The position numbers were made by a program, and so were the translations under genes. This document shows, piece by piece, positions 1-5,924 of a DNA stretch of 7,443 nucleotides. The notes under the pieces are model-generated. The model was not told the DNA's origin and did no database searches. It worked only from the letters and a program-made list of their open reading frames with translations. Numbering within the stretch: the stretch's first letter is position 1; the number at the start of each line of letters is the position of its first letter. The stretch comes from Prevotella sp. UBA1104 (GTDB lineage Bacteria; Bacteroidota; Bacteroidia; Bacteroidales; Bacteroidaceae), in NCBI GenBank assembly GCA_002314055.1, contig DCBP01000030.1, positions 1-7,443 on the forward strand, read 5' to 3'.

Positions 1-106
1 GCTCATTTTAAGCTATTCAGCAAATTTTAGCGTAATTTTTAGAAAAAAAAGAACAAAGTTTGCAATCTAAAAAACTGTATAAAACATTATTGTGTACCAT
101 ATTTTT

Positions 107-180
107 AACGACAATAGAGACAATAGAAGACAATTCTTCACTATACCGTTGATTGTCAAAAATTGTTTCTCATTGTCGTT
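107..180. repeat. 74-bp interrupted palindrome made of GACAAT / ATTGTC elements
   Basis: The left arm has GACAAT at 110-115, 119-124 and 129-134. The right arm has the inverse at 152-157 (ATTGTC), 162-167 (ATTGTT) and 172-177 (ATTGTC). The steps are 9, 10, 10 and 10 bp, and all pairs are symmetric about position 143. The outer pairing AACGACAAT (107-115) with ATTGTCGTT (172-180) is a perfect 9 bp. GAGA (117-120) pairs TCTC (168-171), and the innermost GACAAT/ATTGTC pair closes a loop at 135-151. It could be a multi-site operator with roughly one element per helical turn, or an RNA hairpin if transcribed. Function is unknown. Confidence 0.55.
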
Positions 181-273
181 ATTATTTAGATTTTTGAATG
201 ACAAGGTTGAAAGTTTTATTTGTTATACTTTTTGTAGGCTAAATGTTTTTTATGGTTACTTGCCAGAGGGTGT

Positions 274-304
274 TTTGTTGGTTTTCGTCTAAAAAATATA
301 TTTG
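274..304 (+). promoter_or_regulatory. Bacteroidetes-type promoter (TTTG-N19-TATATTTG)
   Basis: TTTG at 274-277 is followed after 19 bp by TATATTTG at 297-304, an exact match to the known Bacteroidetes primary sigma consensus (-33 TTTG, -7 TAnnTTTG). Transcription would begin near 311, right at a small inverted repeat. It is over 300 bp from the protease start, so it may drive a long leader or a short separate RNA. It is sequence-predicted only; in A/T-rich DNA such matches also arise by chance. Confidence 0.45.
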
Positions 305-309
305 CCACT

Positions 310-355
310 TCCGATAATAAATACTATCACTCCAAATATCGGATGAACCTTTTTT
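310..355 (+). promoter_or_regulatory. Inverted repeat TCCGATA/TATCGGA followed by a T-run
   Basis: TCCGATA (310-316) and TATCGGA (337-343) form a perfect 7-bp inverted repeat with a 20-nt spacer. Six nucleotides later comes TTTTTT (350-355). It lies immediately downstream of the promoter-like element at 274-304, so it could be a weak terminator or attenuator, a short-RNA hairpin, or two half-sites of an operator. The same motif recurs inverted at 497-506: ATTATCGGAA there is the exact complement of 309-318. The long loop makes an efficient intrinsic terminator unlikely. Confidence 0.3.
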
Positions 356-401
356 ATATCACATTTTTCGTAAGAGCATGTAAATTCATTACATTTAAGT
401 A

Positions 402-432
402 TTGCACATATTATTTAAAAATTGTAATTTTG
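402..432 (+). promoter_or_regulatory. Candidate promoter for the protease operon, distal
   Basis: TTG at 402-404 is followed after 20 bp by TAATTTTG at 425-432, a full match to the Bacteroidetes -7 box TAnnTTTG. The predicted transcription start near 438 would leave a leader of about 180 nt before the protease ATG at 618. This is a candidate alongside the element at 513-547; which of the two is used cannot be decided from the sequence. Confidence 0.45.
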
Positions 433-512
433 CAGCGGATAAATAACATTTTATATATTAAATAAACAGAATTGGCAATAATTAGTAAATCAAACAATTA
501 TCGGAACCATTT

Positions 513-547
513 TTTGTAAAGAGAAAAAGCAAAAATTCTTACTTTTG
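513..547 (+). promoter_or_regulatory. Candidate promoter for the protease operon, proximal
   Basis: TTTG (513-516) is followed by TACTTTTG (540-547), which fits TAnnTTTG exactly. The 23-bp gap is a little longer than the usual 19-21 bp. Transcription would start near 553, giving a leader of about 65 nt. It may act in tandem with the element at 402-432. Confidence 0.4.
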
Positions 548-617
548 ATTTTCACAATTAGAATATTAATGGAATATGATAACTATCAATAAGAAATAGG
601 TAATAAAAGTTTAAGAG

Positions 618-2450
618 ATGAAAAAGATTATTACTTCATCAGTTCTTTCTCTTCTCGCGGCAATGGCTTTTGCCATTCCTGCTAAAAAGAACTGGACTAC
701 GGTTACACAGAGCGACGGCACTATCTTGAAAGTGTGCCTGACGGGTGACGAACACACGCATTTCTACATTACTTCTGACAACGTTCCTCTATATAAAGAT
801 GCCGACAACAGATTCTGCTATCTTAAAATTGAAGGCGGAAAACTCGTCAGCTCTAACATTCTGGCTCATGAGGCAGAAAGAAGAACGACTAAAGAAGCTG
901 CTGCCATTACAAGCATCAGCAGGATATCTACCGTTGCTGAAAAGAGACTTGCAGAAAGAAATGCAAACATAAAGAAAGCTGTGAAACGCTTGCCGGGAAA
1001 GGACGACAAGAGTGTTTTCCAAGGCAAGAAGAAGGCTCCTGTTATTCTGGCATATTTCTCCGACAAGTCGTTCTCTAAGGACGACGAGAGCATAAAGGCT
1101 TTCTACAACGATGTGCTCAACAAGGAGGGCTTCTCTGAATATGGGGCGGCTGGTAGCGTGCACGACTATTTCAGTGTGATGAGTCGCGGACAGTTCGACC
1201 TCACGTTCGACGTTATCGGTCCGGTAAAGGTGAGTAAATCAGCTACTTACTACGGCGGTCCATCGGCTATCATGGGCGGTACTGACCATATCGGGGAGTT
1301 TATTACCGAGGCTATAAAGAATGCCGATGCTCAATACGATATCGACTGGACTAAGTATGACTGGGACGGCGACGGCGAGGTGGAACAGGTGTTCGTGCTT
1401 TATGCCGGTTACGGACAGGCTACGGGGGGACCTACGGGAACTATCTGGCCTAACGCCTGGACGCTCGACGAGGCATTGCAGAACCAGGACGGCAACGGCG
1501 GCTTCTCGCTTGGAGGGGTCTACATCAACCAGTATGCTTGCAGCAACGAACTTTACATGAACTCCGGCACTACGCCTATGGGACTGGGAGTTTTCTGCCA
1601 TGAGTTCTCTCACTGCATGGGACTGCCCGACATGTATGACACCAACTACGGAACTACTCCTACAATGGGAGACTGGGACCTGCTGGCAAGCGGTAGCTAC
1701 AATGGTCCGAGCGGTATCGGATGGTGTCCTGCCGGATGGACAAGCTATGAGCGCGCCTATGCCGGATGGCTCGACCTCACGGAACTGAAGGAGGGCGACA
1801 AGGTTTCGGGAATGACTGGTTTGGAGGACGAGGACGGAAAGGCTTACGTCATTTACAACGATAACCACAAGGATGAATATTATCTCTTGGAGAACCACAA
1901 AAACAAGGGCTGGGATGCCTATACTCCGGAGAGCGGACTGCTCATTATCCACGTGGACTACGACAAGAAACTCTTCGACAACAACATCGTGAACACTAAG
2001 GGCGAGTTTACTCCTGCCGAGGGCTACAGCGAATATCTTACCAACGACCACCCGCGCATGGCTCCATTCAGCCGAGTGAGGAGTATTCAGAACGAAACGT
2101 ATTTCTATACTTATCCTATGGAGGCTCCAAGGGGCGTGGTTGACAGCTTGACGAACACGAGTAAGCCGGCTGCTGAACTTTACAACGCTCTTGAAGACGG
2201 GTCGAAGCTGATGGGTAAGCCTATCTACAACATCAAGAAGGACGAGAACGGAAACATCTCTTTCTCGTTTATGACTAAGGATAGCGGAACTTCGGCTATA
2301 ACTGAATTCATTTCTTCTGACACTCAAAATAGTAACGCCATCGTTTACGACCTGACGGGTAAGGCTGTGGCACGTGCCGCAGAACTGAAAGAAGGAAAGC
2401 TGAAAGCGGGTATATATATAATAGGTAATAAGAAAGTGATAGTGAAATAA
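618..2450 (+). CDS. Secreted M6-family zinc metalloprotease with T9SS-type C-terminal tail
   Basis: This 610-residue protein is predicted to be an exported endopeptidase of the M6 (immune inhibitor A-like) family. Residues 1-19 form a signal peptide (two Lys, hydrophobic core, likely cut after AFA). Residues 25-135 are a charged, prodomain-like region. The catalytic domain spans roughly 137-390 and contains HEFSHCMGLPD at 328-338, in which H328, H332 and D338 should bind zinc and E329 is the catalytic base. A DWDGDGEVE loop (248-256) looks like a calcium-binding loop. The Met-turn position in WDLLASGSYNG (353-363) carries Leu instead of Met. Residues 395-550 are beta-rich. Residues 575-610 (VYDLTGKAV ... 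GIYIIGNKKVIVK) match the type A T9SS sorting tail, so the protein should cross the outer membrane and be anchored or released. It is first in a three-gene operon with no terminator before the next gene. The ATG is preceded by an A-rich leader, usual for Bacteroidetes. The family call is firm; the substrate is unknown. Confidence 0.93.
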   Translation: MKKIITSSVLSLLAAMAFAIPAKKNWTTVTQSDGTILKVCLTGDEHTHFYITSDNVPLYKDADNRFCYLKIEGGKLVSSNILAHEAERRTTKEAAAITSISRISTVAEKRLAERNANIKKAVKRLPGKDDKSVFQGKKKAPVILAYFSDKSFSKDDESIKAFYNDVLNKEGFSEYGAAGSVHDYFSVMSRGQFDLTFDVIGPVKVSKSATYYGGPSAIMGGTDHIGEFITEAIKNADAQYDIDWTKYDWDGDGEVEQVFVLYAGYGQATGGPTGTIWPNAWTLDEALQNQDGNGGFSLGGVYINQYACSNELYMNSGTTPMGLGVFCHEFSHCMGLPDMYDTNYGTTPTMGDWDLLASGSYNGPSGIGWCPAGWTSYERAYAGWLDLTELKEGDKVSGMTGLEDEDGKAYVIYNDNHKDEYYLLENHKNKGWDAYTPESGLLIIHVDYDKKLFDNNIVNTKGEFTPAEGYSEYLTNDHPRMAPFSRVRSIQNETYFYTYPMEAPRGVVDSLTNTSKPAAELYNALEDGSKLMGKPIYNIKKDENGNISFSFMTKDSGTSAITEFISSDTQNSNAIVYDLTGKAVARAAELKEGKLKAGIYIIGNKKVIVK

Positions 2451-2484
2451 ACAAGAAACAATATTTTAATTTAAAAATACGATT

Positions 2485-3546
2485 ATGAAGAAAATCTACA
2501 CAACATTATTCGTTATGGCGGTTGCTCTTTCGGCTTCGGCTCAAATCACGCTGAACAAGCCTGAGGCTAAACCGGCTACCAACATCACGTCAACGGGATT
2601 TACCGCTAACTGGGGAGCGGTGAAAGACTGCGACGGCTATGCCCTGTTCGTCTACGACCGCAAGAAGGTTACGGCCAACGGAGAGGTTACTATTGCCGAC
2701 GAGAACTTCAATGGTATTACGGGCGGAAATATCAACGAACCGCTCGGTGGCGATGAGGAGTATGTGGACCTCTCGGCTTACGGATATGCACAGACTTACG
2801 GATGGAGCGCATACGGATTTCCTAACTTCATTCCGAGCATGGTTGCCGGACTGGTCTACTCGCCTTATCTCGACCTGAGAGGTAACGACGGAAAATACAA
2901 AATCGTGGTTGATGCTTATTGCAACAACGGCGACGAGATTCGCATCGAGAGCAACGGCAAAGACGGTAAGGAGATCAAAACCATGAAGGCTCAGGTTGAA
3001 GGCGGAGCTACGGGCATTGCTGAATTGACTTTTGAATTTGAAAACGGATGCAAAGATCTCTTCTTCAGCGTTATTAACAACACGGCAAAGGATGGAGCAC
3101 CCGACTACTTCGACCGCATTCAGGTGAAACAGGACTTGAAGATTGGCGACATTATAAACGATATGATTGGCGGAAACGATGCCGTAGATGCCGTTAACGA
3201 GACGACTAACGATTCTATTACATCATGCCGCATCACAGGACTGTCGAAATATACTTCTTCCAAGGTGGTTTACTACGACCTCTATGCTTCGGCTAATGAT
3301 TTCTCTACTCCTAACGGCTCCATGCCCTACACCTTCGTAACGAGTCCGTTTGCCGACCTCGTGAAGGTGGACATGACTAACAAGACTTCTGAAATCTACG
3401 ACCCTGCTACCGACGGTATCGTGAACGCAACGGCTGCTGAAAGCCTCAACGCTACAGACGTTTGGTTTAACATCGCCGGACAGCGTGTGGAGAAGCCTCA
3501 CCACGGAATGTTTATACACAACGGCAAGAAGGTTGTCGTGAAATAA
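2485..3546 (+). CDS. Secreted fibronectin-III/adhesin-like protein with T9SS-type C-terminal tail
   Basis: This is a 353-residue exported protein with no recognisable catalytic motif. Residues 1-19 are a signal peptide ending ASA before Q20. Residues 26-62 (PATNITSTGFTANWGAV ... YALFVYD) look like the first strands of a fibronectin type III fold. A segment at about 66-246 begins DENFNG and includes YGWSAYGFPNF and VYSPYLDLRGNDGKYKIVVDAY, reminiscent of the choice-of-anchor/cleaved-adhesin jelly rolls of Bacteroidetes surface proteins. Residues 247-287 (CRITGLSKYTSSKVVYYDLYA ... YTFVTSP) resemble the closing strands of the same fibronectin fold. The tail 326-353 (VWFNIAGQRV ... GMFIHNGKKVVVK) is a T9SS sorting signal. 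The gene starts 34 bp after the protease stop and ends 31 bp before the next gene, so the three are probably co-transcribed. A role in binding a protein, a glycan or the co-exported protease is inference. Confidence 0.88.
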   Translation: MKKIYTTLFVMAVALSASAQITLNKPEAKPATNITSTGFTANWGAVKDCDGYALFVYDRKKVTANGEVTIADENFNGITGGNINEPLGGDEEYVDLSAYGYAQTYGWSAYGFPNFIPSMVAGLVYSPYLDLRGNDGKYKIVVDAYCNNGDEIRIESNGKDGKEIKTMKAQVEGGATGIAELTFEFENGCKDLFFSVINNTAKDGAPDYFDRIQVKQDLKIGDIINDMIGGNDAVDAVNETTNDSITSCRITGLSKYTSSKVVYYDLYASANDFSTPNGSMPYTFVTSPFADLVKVDMTNKTSEIYDPATDGIVNATAAESLNATDVWFNIAGQRVEKPHHGMFIHNGKKVVVK

Positions 3547-3577
3547 CTTGATTTTCTAACTTAAAATAAATAATAAT

Positions 3578-5674
3578 ATGAGAAGAATAAACTACATCAT
3601 TACCCTCTTGCTCCTCGCTATTGGAGTGAACTGGGCTAAAGCCGATGACCAGACACTGGCTTTGGGAAACTACGACGAGGTAGTAAACGGCGACTGGAAC
3701 GAGGACCAGACCTACCAGGGTAGTTGGTGGATGATTGCACCAACACAGTTTAACGTGAAGCATACAGGCTCGCAGATTATCTACACCAAGAGTCAGCTCG
3801 CTGATCTGGCTGGCAAGGAAATCAAGGGACTAAGCTTTGTTTACTACAACCAGGGGGCATTCAGTGCGTTCCCAAGAACAGTAAATGTATGGGTGAAAGA
3901 GATTGACGACAGCGAATTTGCATACGACAGCGCAAAGAAGGCTTACAAATATTTTGAGTATTCTGATGCTACAAAGGCTACGGCTGACTATTCTTTCGAT
4001 TTTGACTTTGTTGAATATTACTGCATGAACGGCGAAATTTCATTCAATTTCGACAAGCCGTTTGCCTATAGCGGAGAGAAGAACCTGCTTGTTACTATCA
4101 CCTTCGACGGCGACGACACTTCCGATTCTCCTACCGACATCGAATTCTATTACAATACGGATGCCAAGAACATGGCTATGACAACATGCAGCGACAAATC
4201 GTCGTTTGCCGACTTCAACGAGTCGGAGGACTGGCCTTTCGCCACTGGCGGCGGCTCGGCTATCTCGCATGCCACTAAGCTCGAACAGCCTCTCACCAAG
4301 TTCTCTTATCAGGAGGCAAGCAAACCGGTAGAAAAACCGTCGGTCCTTTCCGGAAAGGTTGTTTCCAACGAAGACAACGCTCCTGTCAAGGATGCGACTA
4401 TTACCGTAAAGAACGACAACAACGAATATTCTGCAACTACCGACGAAAATGGAACTTATTCCATAGAAGTAACAAAGAGCGAAGAGACATACACGCTTAC
4501 GGCCAAGGCTGACGGGTATGAGGAGAAGGCGATTGCCGACCTTACTTTCACTCCTGGCGAACCGAAGACTCAAGACATCACTCTCATCAAGATTGACAAC
4601 CCTTCTACGATGACGGGTAAGGTAACTTGCAATGGTGAACCTGTTGAGGGCGCTGCCGTGAAACTTGCTGCCAAGGACAACAAATACATCACTTACAGCA
4701 CTAAGACAAGTGCCGACGGTACTTATCTGCTCAACGTGGTGAAGAGCGAGAAGACTTATACTCTCACCGTTACCGACGGAGAATGTGAGGACTACACCGA
4801 GGACAACATCGCATTCACACCGGGCGAGTCTACTATCAAGAACATCTCTCTTACTAAGGCTCCGGAACCTGAAAACAGCGTTACGCTCGGAAAATACGAC
4901 AAGATGCTGAAAGACGGTACAGGTATCGACGGCGAGGTTTACTACGGACACGGTTACTCTTGGGCTGCCGCTCCTACAAACTTCTCTCACCAGTACACAG
5001 GTTCGGAGATTATCTACACCAAGGAACAGTTGCAGAAGATGGCAGGCAAGGCCATCTCGCAGATTAACTTCGTGTTCCACAATGAGTCGGCTTATGATGC
5101 CTACCCTCGCACGGTTAATGTTTGGGTAAAGGAAATAGACAATAACGCCTTTGACTACGATGACAAGGCTTGGGCATACAAGTTCTTCGACTACGAGGAT
5201 GCTTCGGTAGCTATCGCAAACTACGGGTATGACGGTGAACTCCTGGACTATGCCGGAGGAAACGGCGAGATGGAACTCGTGTTCGACAAGCCCCTGAACT
5301 ACAGCGGTGAGAAGAACCTGCTCGTGGCTCTCACCTTCGAGGGCGAGAACACTTGCAACGTGCTCGACTTCAACTTCTACTACAACCCTGAACAGACGAA
5401 GAAGGCTATGACTTACTTCAGCGACAAATACACCTTCGGCGACTTTGCCGAGACTGAAGACTGGCCTTATGTTAACGACGACTGCGTTCCGTCTCTGGAA
5501 CAGCCAATTACCCGTTTCTTCTATACCGACGCTATGGGTATCAACAACATCGCCACCGGCAACAAGGCTAATATCAAGGCTAATGGTGAAACTACCTACA
5601 ACCTTGCCGGACAGCGTGTTGGCAAGAGCTACAAGGGCATTGTTATAAGCAATGGAAAGAAGTTCGTGAAATAA
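3578..5674 (+). CDS. Secreted protein with duplicated domain flanking two carboxypeptidase-regulatory-like repeats (A-R-R-B), T9SS-type tail
   Basis: This is a 698-residue exported protein. Residues 1-22 are a signal peptide ending AKA. Domain A (about 25-244) and domain B (about 434-649) are clear copies of one another: both contain GSQIIYTK/GSEIIYTK, a (F/Y)PRTVNVWVKEID block, a YSGEKNLLV block and a DF-(N/A)-E-(S/T)-EDWP block. I do not recognise this domain. Between them lie two similar carboxypeptidase-regulatory-like repeats, 255-337 and 345-427, each with a GKV start, a (N/D)GTY turn, a K-S-E-x-TYTLT core and an FTPGE block. The tail 672-698 (TYNLAGQRV ... GIVISNGKKFVK) is a T9SS sorting signal, one residue shorter than those of its two neighbours. 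No catalytic motif is visible. It is the last gene of the operon, with a strong terminator about 25 bp after the stop. A surface-binding role, with the regulatory-like repeats as spacers, is inferred from architecture only. Confidence 0.88.
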   Translation: MRRINYIITLLLLAIGVNWAKADDQTLALGNYDEVVNGDWNEDQTYQGSWWMIAPTQFNVKHTGSQIIYTKSQLADLAGKEIKGLSFVYYNQGAFSAFPRTVNVWVKEIDDSEFAYDSAKKAYKYFEYSDATKATADYSFDFDFVEYYCMNGEISFNFDKPFAYSGEKNLLVTITFDGDDTSDSPTDIEFYYNTDAKNMAMTTCSDKSSFADFNESEDWPFATGGGSAISHATKLEQPLTKFSYQEASKPVEKPSVLSGKVVSNEDNAPVKDATITVKNDNNEYSATTDENGTYSIEVTKSEETYTLTAKADGYEEKAIADLTFTPGEPKTQDITLIKIDNPSTMTGKVTCNGEPVEGAAVKLAAKDNKYITYSTKTSADGTYLLNVVKSEKTYTLTVTDGECEDYTEDNIAFTPGESTIKNISLTKAPEPENSVTLGKYDKMLKDGTGIDGEVYYGHGYSWAAAPTNFSHQYTGSEIIYTKEQLQKMAGKAISQINFVFHNESAYDAYPRTVNVWVKEIDNNAFDYDDKAWAYKFFDYEDASVAIANYGYDGELLDYAGGNGEMELVFDKPLNYSGEKNLLVALTFEGENTCNVLDFNFYYNPEQTKKAMTYFSDKYTFGDFAETEDWPYVNDDCVPSLEQPITRFFYTDAMGINNIATGNKANIKANGETTYNLAGQRVGKSYKGIVISNGKKFVK
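3650..4309 (+). repeat. First copy (A) of the duplicated domain in the A-R-R-B protein
   Basis: This encodes residues 25-244. It aligns along its length with copy B (4877-5524), and similarity is visible at DNA level around the IIYTK block (gattatctacaccaag in both). Copy A carries a G-G-G-S insertion-like stretch near its end that copy B lacks. Confidence 0.85.
4340..4858 (+). repeat. Two tandem carboxypeptidase-regulatory-like repeats
   Basis: Repeat 1 (4340-4588, residues 255-337) and repeat 2 (4610-4858, residues 345-427) share GKV, PV-(K/E)-(D/G)-A, a (N/D)GTY turn, KSE-(E/K)-TYTLT and FTPGE in the same order. Both fit the CarboxypepD_reg/CnaB-like beta-sandwich pattern common as spacer modules in Bacteroidetes surface proteins. 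Confidence 0.8.
4877..5524 (+). repeat. Second copy (B) of the duplicated domain in the A-R-R-B protein
   Basis: This encodes residues 434-649. It matches copy A in order and spacing of the LG-(N/K)-YD start, IIYTK, RTVNVWVKEID, YSGEKNLLV, YYN and EDWP blocks, and has clearly diverged between them, so the duplication is not recent. Confidence 0.85.
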
Positions 5675-5697
5675 AATAATTAGCGACATATAAGATT

Positions 5698-5725
5698 AGC
5701 GGCAGGCTCCCCCTGCCGCTTTCTT
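5698..5725 (+). terminator. Intrinsic terminator of the three-gene operon
   Basis: AGCGGCAGG (5698-5706) pairs perfectly with CCTGCCGCT (5712-5720) around a CTCCC loop, giving a G/C-rich 9-bp stem followed by TTCTT. It starts about 25 bp after the stop codon of the A-R-R-B gene and should separate this operon from the permease gene. Confidence 0.88.
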
Positions 5726-5789
5726 ATTATCTGAAGTGAAAGAAAAATGGACTCAAATACAATAACTGGAACATTCTTCCGTTAATAAA

Positions 5790-5906
5790 CTTATAGGTTC
5801 TATAAATCATATTTGTCATATAAACCCTATTTGCCATATAAGCCATAAGACTAATAAGACTGATAAGACTAATATGACTAATAAGACCTATAAGACCTAT
5901 AAAAAG
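5790..5906 (+). repeat. Degenerate 9-bp tandem repeat array, about 13 units
   Basis: Reading in steps of nine from 5790 gives CTTATAGGT, TCTATAAAT, CATATTTGT, CATATAAAC, CCTATTTGC, CATATAAGC, CATAAGACT, AATAAGACT, GATAAGACT, AATATGACT, AATAAGACC, TATAAGACC, TATAAAAAG. The right half is close to a perfect AATAAGACT array; the left half is more decayed but keeps phase. The array ends 18 bp before the likely permease start at 5925 and so forms its untranslated leader. It is in frame with the permease and free of stops in that frame, and an in-frame ATG inside it (5874) can be mistaken for the start. Confidence 0.8.
5791..5805. promoter_or_regulatory. 15-bp palindrome TTATAG-GTT-CTATAA upstream of the permease
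   Basis: TTATAG (5791-5796) and CTATAA (5800-5805) are perfect inverse copies with a 3-bp spacer. The site lies between the operon terminator and the permease gene, where an operator would be expected, but it also coincides with the left edge of a 9-bp repeat tract and may be a by-product of that. No promoter with a good TAnnTTTG box is visible here; the nearest is CATATTTG (5808-5815), one mismatch. Confidence 0.3.
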
Positions 5907-5924
5907 GATACAAACAAAAAAGCA

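Larger units (their letters stand above)
1..617. other. A/T-rich non-coding region upstream of the secreted-protein operon
   Basis: No convincing gene is present. The one open frame longer than 60 codons (92-292, + strand) encodes a peptide rich in F, L, N and R with no recognisable domain and no leader; its first part is the GACAAT palindrome read as codons, so I treat it as spurious. The region is far richer in A and T than the flanking genes. It holds a 74-bp interrupted palindrome (107-180), a consensus-type promoter (274-304) followed by a small inverted repeat and T-run (310-355), and two further promoter-like elements (402-432, 513-547) closer to the protease gene. No end of an upstream gene is recognisable at the left edge. 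Confidence 0.8.

Noticed and set aside
226..234. TACTTTTTG as a promoter -7 box
   Set aside because: It has one extra base relative to TAnnTTTG and only a TTG with poor spacing upstream; the element at 274-304 is much better.
92..292. 66-codon open frame on the + strand in the upstream region
   Set aside because: Its composition follows the A/T-rich DNA, no domain, signal or leader is visible, and its first part is the GACAAT palindrome read as codons. Most likely spurious.
1239..2327. Antisense open frame (362 codons) opposite the protease gene
   Set aside because: It overlaps a well-supported metalloprotease with intact active site, and its product has no family features.
4040..5689. Long antisense open frame (549 codons) opposite the A-R-R-B gene
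   Set aside because: The + strand has a full gene with signal peptide, repeats and sorting tail over the same bases. The antisense product has no recognisable features and arises from codon bias.
5874..5924. Upstream ATG as start of the permease
   Set aside because: It would add 17 residues encoded purely by the 9-bp repeat tract. Starting at 5925 gives an N-terminus of a length close to other family members before the DRPPF motif.
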